Positions 1-9,248 are shown, counted from the first letter of the stretch. The stretch is DNA of 64,000 nt from Methanosarcina sp. DH2 (GCF_020804225.1 NZ_WJBI01000014.1:62252-126251); one strand, 5' to 3'. The notes: a model not told the origin generated them from the letters alone. Translations and numbers: made by a program.

Positions 1-183
1 TTTCACCCTGAAGCTGACAGGCAGTGGATAGGGAACCTTATAGAGGATTCGGGGCACGAGCTTGTTGAAGGAAAATTCATCCAGTCTAAAGAGGAAATAC
101 TCAGGCATGAACATTTTCTTGGAGGCTCCCGAAATATTGCTTTTTCCCTGATGGACTGGTTTGAGAAAAAGTGTGAAAATTGA
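1..183 (+). CDS. C-terminal end of a class I glutamine amidotransferase-like protein (partial)
   Basis: The reading frame is open from the first base and stops with TGA at 181-183, giving the last 60 residues. It begins with Phe-His-Pro-Glu, the pattern that carries the catalytic His and Glu in class I glutamine amidotransferase domains, followed by a helical tail as in stand-alone GATase1 proteins. The catalytic Cys would lie upstream of the window. The gene converges with the Cgi121 gene on the other strand. Family assignment rests on one short motif; substrate is unknown. Confidence 0.5.
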   Translation, partial: FHPEADRQWIGNLIEDSGHELVEGKFIQSKEEILRHEHFLGGSRNIAFSLMDWFEKKCEN

Positions 184-313
184 GGTAGAGGCGAAAAGGT
201 CATAATATGAAATAGGAGCTTAAAAAGATAATCCTGTGTTTAAAAATCAGGTAAGCCTGGGCATTAATTTAAATCCAGGCATTAATTTAAGTTCTGTTCA
301 AGTTAATTTCTGC

Positions 314-844
314 TTATTTTAAGAAGTCTGCGAGAGCTACTCTTTCGATCACGAGTTCCGGGATATGTTCTTCTCCTGAGGCTTCTATTTCTGCATCTGT
401 AATTTTGAAGAGAGAAAGGATCCCTTTCCTTTTCGCACTGGAATAAGCAAGCAGTTCAGAACACGGTTTTTCTTCGATAAGATTCTGAAGTTCGGAGAAA
501 GCAGGAAGCAAATTATCCATTTTTCCAAGCAGCACGAAAACCGCATTATTTTCTCCTTCATGCAGGCCTATAGAAAAACTCCTTTCAATCTGCCTCTCTC
601 CGGCTGCATAACGCATGATCTCGATGCCCGGGTCTTTTGCAACGTTCCTACCTGCTGCGACAGCTCTGAGAGCCTTCCCTACTGCAAAATGAAGGTGTCT
701 TTCGCCCGCGACAAGGTCGGCATTCAGACCCTGGATTGTTACTCTGTTTTCGGAAGCTGTTGTATTTATTGTCTTTAGAAAACCGGGAAGGTTCGGGATT
801 CCCACCGCTCCGCAAATAACCTGGATTTCCCTTTGCATTTCCAT
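314..844 (-). CDS. cgi121: KEOPS complex subunit Cgi121
   Basis: A 176-residue protein matching the Cgi121 family in length and in its central block (EIMRYAAGERQIE, about residue 76) and hydrophobic C-terminal half. Cgi121 binds the kinase Bud32 and delivers tRNA to the KEOPS complex, which makes the universal t6A37 modification in the cytoplasm. A GGAG Shine-Dalgarno sequence ends one base before the ATG at 844, so the second ATG at 838 has the better spacing and may be the true start. No other KEOPS gene is visible here. A divergent promoter region separates it from the histidine kinase. Confidence 0.8.
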   Translation of the reverse strand: MEMQREIQVICGAVGIPNLPGFLKTINTTASENRVTIQGLNADLVAGERHLHFAVGKALRAVAAGRNVAKDPGIEIMRYAAGERQIERSFSIGLHEGENNAVFVLLGKMDNLLPAFSELQNLIEEKPCSELLAYSSAKRKGILSLFKITDAEIEASGEEHIPELVIERVALADFLK

Positions 845-984
845 ACTCCTGCCATATCCCGGACTCTACAATAAGGGTTTCGGTTGAGGAAAATGTGTGA
901 TAAAGCAAGCAGGCAATCTGGACCTGATATAAAGGTTTTTATTCTTCCAATGTATAAACTTAATGACTAATAAAATTAATGGAG

Positions 985-1003
985 TAGTTATATATATATT
1001 ATA
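985..1003 (+). promoter_or_regulatory. Probable TATA-box region for the histidine kinase gene
   Basis: An uninterrupted alternating T/A run (TTATATATATATT, from about 989) lies about 70 bases before the kinase start and would place transcription initiation near 1020-1030. Archaeal TATA boxes look like this, but the whole interval 900-1030 is AT-rich, so this is an inference from position and composition. Confidence 0.35.
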
Positions 1004-1067
1004 AAAGTCCCTAATATATTTTGCACTTAAACAGTTCGGAGAGCTAAGTCCATATGTCTCCGGGAAG

Positions 1068-3683
1068 GTGTTAAACATAAAAAATAATAGGATCAAGTCA
1101 GAGTTATGTTTCTGTTCAGTTATTCCGTCCAATGGCCTTACTGCGATCTATAAGGAAGCGGAAGAAAGGACAGAGCTTACAGCAGCTTATATTAAGGCAG
1201 GGCTGCAACAAAACGAGCGCTGCATCTGGCTTGTCCCGAACCCTGAAAGTGCAGAGTTAGCAAAAGATTTGCTTGCAAACTCGGAGCTGGATATCGAAAA
1301 CTGCATAAAAACAGCAAGGCTCAAGATAATCCCCCTGCAGGAAGCGGCAGCCGTTTCTGTCAAGCAGCCTGAGGTTTCAGAGATATATTTTGATTGGAAA
1401 GCAGGAGCTCCGCAAAAAGAGATTATTAAGTTTATCCATACAGGAAACTGGCGGTACCTGCGCATCAACCTGGAAGTTAAAACGTTTGGAAAATCAATTA
1501 CCGGCTCCCTTAAAGAATTAAGACGTATCCTTGCTGAAAATATACCTGAAAAGAAAATCAGGTCACTCTTTATGATTAAAGAGGAAGATCTTTCCCCAGG
1601 GGAGGTTTTCGACCTTATAGAAGCCGGGGAAAAATTGCTGACAAGAAGAAACGGAAAATGGAAATTTCTCAGAATAAAGCAAGAAAGTCCGGACAAAAAG
1701 TTTAAGACATTACTTGAGAGTTCAGGGGACTCCATTCTCATACATGACATGAAAGGCAGGGTTCTGGAAGCAAACCATGTAGCCTGTGAAATCTTCGGAT
1801 ATACACGTAGCAAAATGCTCGGAAAGCACATTAAAGATTTACGGACCAATATCCACCTTACCGAGTTCGGACAGCAGATAGAGAAGCTAAAACAAACCGG
1901 ATATTTTATTTTTGAAATGGACTCCCTGAGGAGAGACGGCACGGTTATTCCTCAAGAAATCAACAACAGGCTAATTGAATACGAAGGAGAGGCAGCCGTA
2001 ATATCCATCGGAAGGGACATAAGTGAAAGGAAGCATACCGAAGAAGCCCTGAGGGATTCGGAAAGAAAATACCGGATGCTTTTTGAAGAGTTTCCCGGAG
2101 GAATAGCCCAGTTCGATACAGAGGGAGTAATTACTCTATGCAATGAAAGCTTTGTGAATCTTGTTGGAAACCATGAAAAGGAAAAAATCAGCTTAAATTT
2201 ACTTAATCTTTTAGAAGAAAAAAATCCTGAAGAAAAAAATCCTGAAGAAAAAAATCCTGAAGAAAAAAATCCTGAAGAAAAAAGTGCCACACACCTCCCA
2301 GAAGTTCCTGTACACTATGATATGAAGTACATATCTGGCAATAAAAATGGAGGGAATGGAAGGATACCTGTTGCGATAACATACAAGCCTCTAATGTCTG
2401 AAAACTCAGGACTTGCCGGAGGCATCGTACTTGTAGAGGACCTCACTGAGGTAAAGAGGCTGGAAATTGTAAGGCTTCAGCAGATCGAGTCTCTTCGAAA
2501 ACTAGTGGATTCAATACCTGTACCCGCCTTTTGTAAAGACAGGAATGGAATATATATTGCCTGCAACAGGGCTTTTGAAACTCTTATGAGGATGCAAAAA
2601 AAGGAAATCCTGGGGAACTCTCTTCGTAGTTTTACCTCTCCTAAATTTGCTGAAAAGTACCATATAATGGATATAGAACTGGTAAAACATAAAACAACCC
2701 GGGTCTATGAAACCTCTTTAAAGTTTGCTGATGGTTCTGTACACCAGGTAATGCTCAACAAGTTCGTATTTAGCGGCGTGACAGAAGAAGACTCGGTGCT
2801 TCTCGGTATTATAATTGACATAACCGAACGCAAGCAGGCTGAAGAGAAAATGCTTCAGGCAAAAATGGCTGCTGAAGCTGCAAACAAAGCAAAAACCACT
2901 TTTATTGTCAACATGAGCCACGAACTGAGAACTCCCCTGAACGCGGTTATAGGTTTCTCAGACCTCCTCTTAAGTGAAACTTTTGGTCCTCTTAACGAGA
3001 AACAAAAGAGGTATACTGAAAATATTTCAAAAAGCGGTAACCATCTTCTTGACGTAATCAATGATGTACTGGATATCTCAAGGCTTGAGCTGGGAAATAT
3101 TGAGCTTTATTATGAAACAGTGGACGTACCCGGAATAATTGAAGAAGTTCAGAGAGTACTCTCTCCCCTCTCAGTTGAGAAGAATATCAGTATAGAAACT
3201 AATATTGGACAGGGATTGAAAACCATAATTGCTGATAGGGTAAAGCTCAAACAGATCCTTTACAATATTTTGAACAATGCAATTAAGTTCTCTTCCGAAG
3301 GCGGGAAAGTAAATATCGCTGCAGAGCTTCGGGAAGATATGGTTGAGATCAGTGTAAAGGACGAAGGTCTCGGCATACACGAGGTTGACTACGAAAAGGT
3401 TTTCCAGCCATTCGTACAGATCGATGAGTCCATATCCAGAAAACACGGAGGGGTGGGGCTTGGACTCGCACTCGTCAAAAGGTTTGTCGAACTCCATGGA
3501 GGGAAGGTATGGGTAAAAGCAAGTCCCGGAAAAGGCAGTACCTTCATCTTCAGAATTCCGAAAAGACCTGAAAACAAAATCCAGGAAAAAAATGCTACGA
3601 ATTACTTACAGGTCTTGTATAACCCTGAAATTGAAAAGGAAGAGGAAAGAGTTAAAGAAGAAATAAAATTAAAGGTAACCTGA
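1068..3683 (+). CDS. MEDS/multi-PAS hybrid-type sensor histidine kinase
   Basis: An 871-residue soluble kinase with no evident membrane segment. In order: an N-terminal MEDS-type domain (about 1-170, a module of methanogen and methylotroph sensors), PAS domains at about 213-325, 330-465 and 475-595, a HisKA domain with the phospho-acceptor in the NMSHELRTPLN motif (His near 617), and an HATPase_c domain with N box (ILNNAIKFS, near 731), G1 (DEGLGI) and G2 (GGVGLGLALVKR). All catalytic boxes are present. The second PAS domain contains a run of EEKNP repeats. It would sense an unknown cytoplasmic signal; no response regulator is adjacent. The GTG at 1068 is the first start candidate, but it has no well-spaced Shine-Dalgarno, so the start is uncertain. 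Confidence 0.85.
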   Translation: MLNIKNNRIKSELCFCSVIPSNGLTAIYKEAEERTELTAAYIKAGLQQNERCIWLVPNPESAELAKDLLANSELDIENCIKTARLKIIPLQEAAAVSVKQPEVSEIYFDWKAGAPQKEIIKFIHTGNWRYLRINLEVKTFGKSITGSLKELRRILAENIPEKKIRSLFMIKEEDLSPGEVFDLIEAGEKLLTRRNGKWKFLRIKQESPDKKFKTLLESSGDSILIHDMKGRVLEANHVACEIFGYTRSKMLGKHIKDLRTNIHLTEFGQQIEKLKQTGYFIFEMDSLRRDGTVIPQEINNRLIEYEGEAAVISIGRDISERKHTEEALRDSERKYRMLFEEFPGGIAQFDTEGVITLCNESFVNLVGNHEKEKISLNLLNLLEEKNPEEKNPEEKNPEEKNPEEKSATHLPEVPVHYDMKYISGNKNGGNGRIPVAITYKPLMSENSGLAGGIVLVEDLTEVKRLEIVRLQQIESLRKLVDSIPVPAFCKDRNGIYIACNRAFETLMRMQKKEILGNSLRSFTSPKFAEKYHIMDIELVKHKTTRVYETSLKFADGSVHQVMLNKFVFSGVTEEDSVLLGIIIDITERKQAEEKMLQAKMAAEAANKAKTTFIVNMSHELRTPLNAVIGFSDLLLSETFGPLNEKQKRYTENISKSGNHLLDVINDVLDISRLELGNIELYYETVDVPGIIEEVQRVLSPLSVEKNISIETNIGQGLKTIIADRVKLKQILYNILNNAIKFSSEGGKVNIAAELREDMVEISVKDEGLGIHEVDYEKVFQPFVQIDESISRKHGGVGLGLALVKRFVELHGGKVWVKASPGKGSTFIFRIPKRPENKIQEKNATNYLQVLYNPEIEKEEERVKEEIKLKVT
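2214..2283 (+). repeat. In-frame 15-bp tandem repeat inside the histidine kinase gene
   Basis: The 15-bp unit GAAGAAAAAAATCCT is repeated four times exactly plus a partial fifth, encoding EEKNP units in the second PAS region. The unit length is a multiple of three, so copy-number change would keep the frame. Confidence 0.95.
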
Positions 3684-3746
3684 GAGTTAAAGAAGAAATA
3701 AAATTAAGGGTAACCTGAGAGTTAAAGAAGAAAAAATTAAGGTTAG
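3648..3746 (+). repeat. 35-bp tandem repeat spanning the kinase stop codon
   Basis: Two nearly identical 35-bp units (3648-3682 and 3683-3717) and a truncated third run across the end of the kinase gene. The kinase TGA at 3681-3683 sits at the first unit boundary, so the last 11 or so codons are the repeat itself. Because 35 is not a multiple of three, unit loss or gain would alter only sequence after the stop. Confidence 0.9.
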
Positions 3747-3824
3747 TTTGAGGAAAATAATATTATGGGATAAGAATTAAAGTTAGGAAAAAATAAAAAA
3801 GAAAATAAAAGAAAAGCCGAAGTT

Positions 3825-3974
3825 TCAGTATGGGCCCTGAATTATCAAACATTTGAGAACAAACTCAACCACAAGTAACCCAAGCACCACCATTAAAAAA
3901 AGAATAAAAAGGTTGAGGATGATCTGGCCGACTTTTGTCCTGACCGACGCCAGTTCATACATCTGGATTCCCAT
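3825..3974 (-). CDS. Candidate 49-residue single-pass membrane protein
   Basis: An ATG at 3974 opens a 49-codon frame ending in TGA. A charged N-terminal stretch (residues 1-17) is followed by about 23 hydrophobic residues (roughly 18-40: IILNLFILFLMVVLGLLVVE) and a short tail, the layout of a small inner-membrane protein. No Shine-Dalgarno is visible; an AT-rich stretch with TATATAA and TTATAT lies immediately upstream, so it might be read as a leaderless message. The frame could also be chance in AT-rich DNA. I do not recognise a family. Confidence 0.45.
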   Translation of the reverse strand: MGIQMYELASVRTKVGQIILNLFILFLMVVLGLLVVEFVLKCLIIQGPY

Positions 3975-4145
3975 ATATAAATATGAAATGGACGATATAT
4001 AACCATTTGGAAATCCCCATACTTACCTGAATAGTTGAGCTTGAAAATTCAGGTTAACAAAGAAGTTTCAGGCAATTGCTTTTTTAGCGACCTGCTCTTC
4101 GCTGCAATTATCTTCTGCTGATCAGCCTTTTGTTACATTTTATTA

Positions 4146-4937
4146 TTAATGCTCTTCCATTACTCCTTTTTGATCCTTTTCTTCAATTACCTTGACAAAA
4201 TGTCTGTCTGATAAATCTTCTTTTCCGGACCAGAAAATTGCTTTATGGTATTTCCATACATCAGGGTCAAACTCAAGAATGCCTACATGGACAACAAGTT
4301 CAAAGACAAACCAGTAACCTGCAAGCAGATGCCCTAAACGGATCAGTCCCAGAGCATCAATGTTAAGCAAAGGCGCAATATACCAGGCTGCAGAGAGAAT
4401 CCAGCCGGAGATAGGGATCCCTAAAGGAGCCCAGGCAATATTGTAAAGCACTATTCCCGTTATGGCAATAACAGCAATTGCAGTGCTTTCTAAAATAATA
4501 AGCAGCTTGAGCAGGGGATGAAGTTTCGTGACATAATGTCCCTTGCGTTCATCATAAACCGTAAAAGCAGGGTACTTGCCTTTCCCGAAAAAATTCCTGA
4601 CAATACCGAACAGGCGTTCTGCATCATCCTCTCCGAACATGTAGGATTCCCTGAAATGCCTTATTCTATCCCTAAAACACAACCTCTGCCCTTCGCAGGA
4701 AAAGACATTATAGGGGACCAGAAGCCAGTTTGCGACCAGGAAAAAAGGAACTGCAATCATGTGTAGAGTCCGAGCTGTATGAAACTCCATGAAATCCCAG
4801 CCAAAATAAATCTTGAACCCTGTGATAAGAAGGGTAAACATAGCAAGTAAATGAACCAGATGAGTAACCCTCTCAAGCCAGGTGTACCGTTCAACGACCA
4901 TCCTTCTGGAAGCAGGTTTCTCAGCAGACCGTACCAT
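4146..4937 (-). CDS. vhxC: Cytochrome b subunit of the second (Vhx-type) methanophenazine-linked [NiFe]-hydrogenase
   Basis: A 263-residue membrane protein of the hydrogenase cytochrome b family. About five hydrophobic segments are visible, with conserved His residues in the first (VTHLVHLLAMF) and second (TLHMIAVPF) and near the C-terminus ([10 protein letters not shown]), candidates for the two haem b ligands. It anchors the hydrogenase and passes electrons to methanophenazine. It is the last gene of vhxGAC, 11 bases after vhxA, and is clearly paralogous to VhtC at 10.8-11.6 kb. Unlike the vht operon, no protease gene follows. Confidence 0.85.
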   Translation of the reverse strand: MVRSAEKPASRRMVVERYTWLERVTHLVHLLAMFTLLITGFKIYFGWDFMEFHTARTLHMIAVPFFLVANWLLVPYNVFSCEGQRLCFRDRIRHFRESYMFGEDDAERLFGIVRNFFGKGKYPAFTVYDERKGHYVTKLHPLLKLLIILESTAIAVIAITGIVLYNIAWAPLGIPISGWILSAAWYIAPLLNIDALGLIRLGHLLAGYWFVFELVVHVGILEFDPDVWKYHKAIFWSGKEDLSDRHFVKVIEEKDQKGVMEEH

Positions 4938-4948
4938 ATCAAGCCTCC

Positions 4949-6739
4949 TTAAAGCACCCTGATTATCTGATCCGGATGTTTTCCGGTTCGATCAATTGTA
5001 TGGACCGCACATGCGAGACAGGGGTCATAGGAGCGGGCGGTATGCAGGATACCAAGAGGGTTTGCATAGTCTACCCCGAGGGCATTTTCAGCAGCTGAGA
5101 TTTTAGTTCCTATGAGAGCCTGCTCAACAGGGCTCGGAATTCCCTGCGCGTTCCTTGGAGCAAGGTTCCAGGTACTCGGAACCACAGCCTGGTACAGAGT
5201 GGTCATGGAGTCCGGACCTGTAGCAATCCAGTGCCCGAGAGCTCCACGCGGAGCTTCCCATAAGCCCATCCCTTCCGAGTCCTTTGCCATGGAAAGGTCG
5301 GTATGCACTGCAACCTTTGCATCTGGCTCCAGATCCTGTAAAATCCATTTCATAAGTTCCGGGATAACTACAAGGATCTCCTGCATTCTTGCAATCATTC
5401 GGGTATAGTTATTTGCAGGAGAGTAGCCGTTTTCCTCAAAGGCCCTCACCAGTCCTGTAGTGAGAGGTTCCCCCATAATCAGAAGACGGGCAAGAGGTCC
5501 AACCTCACAGGGAATACCATCGTAATGGGGAGCTTTTGCCCAGGAGTAACGGCTTTCCGACCCTCCCGTGTAATTGATTTTATCGGGATCTCCTTCGGGG
5601 ACTGTAATCCCATTCCAGGGGGCTCGATCTTCTTCCTCATCAACATAAAATGAATGGGTAATATTCTCCGAAATCTTCCTGTAATCGAATTCTTCAAGTT
5701 CCAGATGCCCGTTCATATGACCTGAAGGAATGACCCTGTCATCCGCAGGGCTTCCAGGGTCATACCCATCCCCTTTCTCAGGCTTGAAGAAGAGTCCATA
5801 AGAGAGAAAACCGATTTTATCAGGGTCACTGTAACCTCCTGCCCGATCCATTTTCATACTGATAGGCAGGTCAAGAAGCTGTTCCCCTATCAGTTCCGAG
5901 CCGAAAGCCGCAAAAAGAGGGACGTCTCCCCAGCCGGAGGAGTGTGAAAAATCATTGCTGGCAAGGGAATTCCCCAGAAGTTCCTGCAGGCGTTCCAGGA
6001 GGAAATCGACAGCGTTTTGCGGAGAAGAAGCCCTGTAAGTATTTTCAATCCAGGTATCGGGAGAAACTCCGAGAGTAAATGTTTCAACAAACTCTGCAGT
6101 CTTCGAGACATAAGCTGCAAGTTCTCCGATATCTCCTATGTGTGGAGAGTAAACCACTCCTCCTACATGCTGCAGGACAGAATGAGGCATCTTGCCGCCG
6201 AAAAGGGAAATTGCTTCATGCAGGCGGCGAAGTTCGCCTATAGCACCAAGGTAAGAAGAGCCAGCAGGATGACGGATACCATTGTACTGATTAACCAGAG
6301 GCGCAAAACGCCCGGATAATTCCCCCCATACTGCGCTCCCCATATCTCCGTGCTGTATCAGGATATCATGATAAGCAGGGTTTGCAAGGTCCGGACCCCA
6401 GAGCACATAGATATGGGCAGCATGGCTTGCAATCAGATTCATTCCCTGGTGAATATTCCGCATAACAAGGGCATCTTTGGGGACCTGGTCAGCAACCCCG
6501 AAAAGGTCATCCAGAGCATTTGCTGCAGCTATGCTGTGGCATACAGGACAGACCCCGCAAATCCTTTCGGTCATAAGTGCTGCATCCCTGGGGTCATGCT
6601 TCTGAAGAAGCCTCTCAAAACCTCTAAAGAGCAAAGCATTGCTCTGGGCATCGGTAATCACGCCGTCTCCGTCAACCTCGGTGTTGATTCTGTAATGCCC
6701 TTCAATTCTTGAAACCGGGTCTACGGTTACCTGAACCAT
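4949..6739 (-). CDS. vhxA: Large (catalytic) subunit of the second Vhx-type [NiFe]-hydrogenase
   Basis: A 596-residue group 1 [NiFe]-hydrogenase large subunit. The N-terminal L1 motif RICGVCPVCH (Cys61, Cys64) and the C-terminal L2 motif DPCLACAVH (Cys574, Cys577, His580) supply all four nickel-binding cysteines; a 16-residue tail after His580 would be removed by an endopeptidase. The gene starts one base into the vhxG stop region (overlap at 6739), indicating translational coupling. It should oxidise H2 outside the membrane and feed methanophenazine. Its operon has no protease, so VhtD from the neighbouring operon may process it. By sequence it is well diverged from VhtA. Confidence 0.88.
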   Translation of the reverse strand: MVQVTVDPVSRIEGHYRINTEVDGDGVITDAQSNALLFRGFERLLQKHDPRDAALMTERICGVCPVCHSIAAANALDDLFGVADQVPKDALVMRNIHQGMNLIASHAAHIYVLWGPDLANPAYHDILIQHGDMGSAVWGELSGRFAPLVNQYNGIRHPAGSSYLGAIGELRRLHEAISLFGGKMPHSVLQHVGGVVYSPHIGDIGELAAYVSKTAEFVETFTLGVSPDTWIENTYRASSPQNAVDFLLERLQELLGNSLASNDFSHSSGWGDVPLFAAFGSELIGEQLLDLPISMKMDRAGGYSDPDKIGFLSYGLFFKPEKGDGYDPGSPADDRVIPSGHMNGHLELEEFDYRKISENITHSFYVDEEEDRAPWNGITVPEGDPDKINYTGGSESRYSWAKAPHYDGIPCEVGPLARLLIMGEPLTTGLVRAFEENGYSPANNYTRMIARMQEILVVIPELMKWILQDLEPDAKVAVHTDLSMAKDSEGMGLWEAPRGALGHWIATGPDSMTTLYQAVVPSTWNLAPRNAQGIPSPVEQALIGTKISAAENALGVDYANPLGILHTARSYDPCLACAVHTIDRTGKHPDQIIRVL

Positions 6740-7905
6740 TATTTTTCATCTCCTGTTTTTTCTGGAGCATGTTCTTCAGAAATATCCTTTTTTTCCTCAG
6801 GCTTTTTCAAAACAGTCCTCCTTATGGCGTGAGCACCTGCAGCAAGAAGCGCCCCTCCTATTGCCACGCCTGCTATAGTATCGAGATCGGTACCGACAAT
6901 TCCGGTATCTTCAATCTCCACGTAAAAAGGTCTGGTGCTGTCAGGAAAACCTGCCTGCACGCAGCCGATACAGGGAGAGCCTGCCTGCGGACAGAAATTG
7001 CGGTGTCCGTTCCAGTGGCGAGTGGCACAGTCGGCATGGGAATAGGGGCCCTTGCACCCCAGTTTCCAGAGACATTTTTCTCCCCCAACAGTAAGGTCAA
7101 ACTCTCCACGGTCATAGAATCCGCGGCGTGGGCAGTTATCGTGCACTGTATGGTCAGGAGGGTAGAAAACTTTAGGACGTTTCCATCTATCCAGCACCTC
7201 AGGTAAATCTTCAGGCACCCTGATCTTCCTCAGGGCAAGTGCCCCTATCGTCAGAAAAACCCAGTCCGGATGAGCAGGACAACCATTGATATTAATTACC
7301 GGAGTATTGATACTAAGTAGATCGACAATACCCTTTGACGAGTCTTCAAGAGTAAAAGCAATCCCGCGGTGATCCAGAAGCTCACTCACGTCGCTCTCAG
7401 CAGCATTTACTCCACTATGGGTCGCACACTGCCCTATTGCAACAATTACCGAGGCATTTTTTGCAGCTCTCTCGTAAACCTCTTTATAGGGCCTGCCTCC
7501 AAGGATCAGATATTTCCCTGAGCCGTCAGGCCCATTCGGGACTCCACCCTCAGAAATAAGAATATAGCCTCTTTCGTGTTCAAGAATCTCATCCAGCAGG
7601 ATTTCAGAATTCAGTTCACTGTTATTTGCTGGCTTTCCATCCACGAAAATTCCCTGCTGCATCATGAGAACTTCCTGATAAAGCAGATTTAGATTAAAAA
7701 TCTGGAGTAATTCTACAATATCAGGGGATTCTCCGTCCAACATTGATATGCTGCAACCAGTACATTCTACCCCATGGAGCCATACTATTTTAGTTTCAGG
7801 GAGTTCATTAAGGGCTTTTGCCATATCGCTTTTATATGTTTGTAAAAACAGCGAGGCCCCCAGTACCCCAACCGCCTTTATAAAGGTTCGGCGGTCCATC
7901 ATCAT
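6739..7905 (-). CDS. vhxG: Small (FeS) subunit of the second Vhx-type [NiFe]-hydrogenase, Tat-exported
   Basis: A 388-residue small subunit opening with a twin-arginine signal (DRRTFIKAVG, residues 4-13). Conserved cysteines for the proximal cluster (ECTGCS; GQCATH; GCPAHPDW), the distal His/Cys set (NCPRRGFYDRGEF; CLWKLGCKGPYSHADC) and the medial set (CPQAGSPCIGC) are all present, so the electron path looks intact. A C-terminal hydrophobic segment may anchor it. First gene of vhxGAC. The two homologous operons here differ much more than M. mazei vho and vht are reported to, which favours the M. barkeri name vhx. I recall that vhx was reported as poorly or not expressed; that is knowledge, not seen here. 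Confidence 0.87.
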   Translation of the reverse strand: MMMDRRTFIKAVGVLGASLFLQTYKSDMAKALNELPETKIVWLHGVECTGCSISMLDGESPDIVELLQIFNLNLLYQEVLMMQQGIFVDGKPANNSELNSEILLDEILEHERGYILISEGGVPNGPDGSGKYLILGGRPYKEVYERAAKNASVIVAIGQCATHSGVNAAESDVSELLDHRGIAFTLEDSSKGIVDLLSINTPVININGCPAHPDWVFLTIGALALRKIRVPEDLPEVLDRWKRPKVFYPPDHTVHDNCPRRGFYDRGEFDLTVGGEKCLWKLGCKGPYSHADCATRHWNGHRNFCPQAGSPCIGCVQAGFPDSTRPFYVEIEDTGIVGTDLDTIAGVAIGGALLAAGAHAIRRTVLKKPEEKKDISEEHAPEKTGDEK

Positions 7906-7975
7906 GAAATCAAGATTTTTAAACTTTTCAAGTAAAGATTCTCCACTCGTTCTACTTCCCCCGAAGAAAATAAAT

Positions 7976-7996
7976 AATTTTTATATAGAAATATAA
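7976..7996 (-). promoter_or_regulatory. Possible TATA box of the vhxGAC operon
   Basis: On the minus strand the sequence CTATATAAAAAT occurs about 75 bases before the vhxG start, which would give a leader of about 50 bases. No sequence matches the longer AT block before vhtG, so the two operons appear to have different promoters. Inferred from position only. Confidence 0.35.
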
Positions 7997-8270
7997 TAAA
8001 ACATAAACCCTATTGTATTAAAAGACTATTACGCCCTTGAACACGGTCATCCAAACTGTATAACCACCACCTGTCATGGCTATTCTTCAATTTATTAAAG
8101 CAGTCTAATTACATTTAAAAAAAATATGGTTTTTTCTAAAGATTTATATATTTTAATGACCAGTTTATATATTGAAATTTTAAATCTAGTATCTGCAGTG
8201 TAATATGGAAAAAACAATATGCGCTGCATACTATAGGGAGTAGAATTATGGATAATGTGGGGAATAGAAT

Positions 8271-9248
8271 ATGACTATTGGGGACGGTCACGATTTAAAA
8301 TCGTCGAGGTTTGCAGGCGACGAGGTTTTAGAGGCTTGCTATGACAAAGAAAAGGTTCTTCGCAGAGGCGATAGCGGCTCAGCAGTAAAAAAAGTTCAGG
8401 AAGCTCTGATAATTCTGGGCATTCCTGTGCCCAAAGTTGGAGCCAATGGTATCTTTGGCGACGAAACTGAGCTGGCTGTCAGGAGCTACCAGGAGGCACG
8501 CGGCTTGAAGGTTGATGGGGTAATAGGGCAGGATACTATAGAAAGTCTGGACGCGGAATTCCCCAGGGTAGTACAAGAACCTTCAGTTTCACCAGCAACA
8601 GAACCATATGTTTCTGAGGTTCCAACTCCATTGGAACCGGAGCCTCCGGTTAAACCACCCAGGGCATCTACGGTTAGACTATCCGGGGACTATCCGGAAC
8701 CTGTAAGAGCGCCTCCGGTCCCGATAGTAGAGGAGCCTCAGGTTCCGCCAGTACAGGCTCCTGTTGTAGAGCGAGTAAGTGCGCCTGTGATCGAACCGGT
8801 AAAGGCACCACCTGTTCCGCCTGTACCGGAGGTATCAGCTCAACCAGAGAGTGCAGCCAGGCGTTTAAAAACAACACCGCCTTCAACTGCACCTGTAACT
8901 CCACCTGTAACTCCGTTGCCCCCGCAGGCTGACAGCCAGGGCAGAAAATTCCATTCGTCAGGGATATGGAGTGGGGATAGTTACTTTGAAGTCCAGGGTG
9001 GCCAATCAATGCACTTTGAGGTGAAAAATATCCATGCTCTTGCATCAACTATCCGGATAAAAGCCAATACTGGAGAAGCTCAAGAAGCTATGATTTTGTC
9101 TCAAACAACTGCCACTTTCGAATTCTCCATGGTTGGCAAAGAGCCTTTTAACTGGAGATTTGAGATTGAAACGGATAGTGATGATACAGCTTTACTTGAG
9201 TGGTATCTCTACAGTACCTGGGTACCAGGAGATCCAGATAATTTTTGA
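8271..9248 (+). CDS. Peptidoglycan-binding-type domain protein with proline-rich linker
   Basis: A 325-residue protein in three parts. Residues about 28-98 form a PG_binding_1-like three-helix module (LRRGDSGSAVKKVQEALIILG ... GIFGDETELAVRSYQE ... GVIGQDTI). Residues about 100-225 are a Pro/Val/Glu-rich linker with PV/PP repeats. Residues about 228-325 are a beta-rich domain with many aromatic residues ending WYLYSTWVPGD. No signal peptide or membrane segment is visible, odd for a wall-binding module, and Methanosarcina has no murein. The gene stands alone between the two hydrogenase operons and ends at a hairpin terminator. The domain fold is secure; its ligand is unknown. Confidence 0.75.
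   Translation: MTIGDGHDLKSSRFAGDEVLEACYDKEKVLRRGDSGSAVKKVQEALIILGIPVPKVGANGIFGDETELAVRSYQEARGLKVDGVIGQDTIESLDAEFPRVVQEPSVSPATEPYVSEVPTPLEPEPPVKPPRASTVRLSGDYPEPVRAPPVPIVEEPQVPPVQAPVVERVSAPVIEPVKAPPVPPVPEVSAQPESAARRLKTTPPSTAPVTPPVTPLPPQADSQGRKFHSSGIWSGDSYFEVQGGQSMHFEVKNIHALASTIRIKANTGEAQEAMILSQTTATFEFSMVGKEPFNWRFEIETDSDDTALLEWYLYSTWVPGDPDNF

Noticed and set aside
5112-5408. Long frames antisense to hydrogenase and ribosomal genes
   Set aside because: These are shadows of strongly biased codons in real genes; they have no ribosome sites and no family resemblance.
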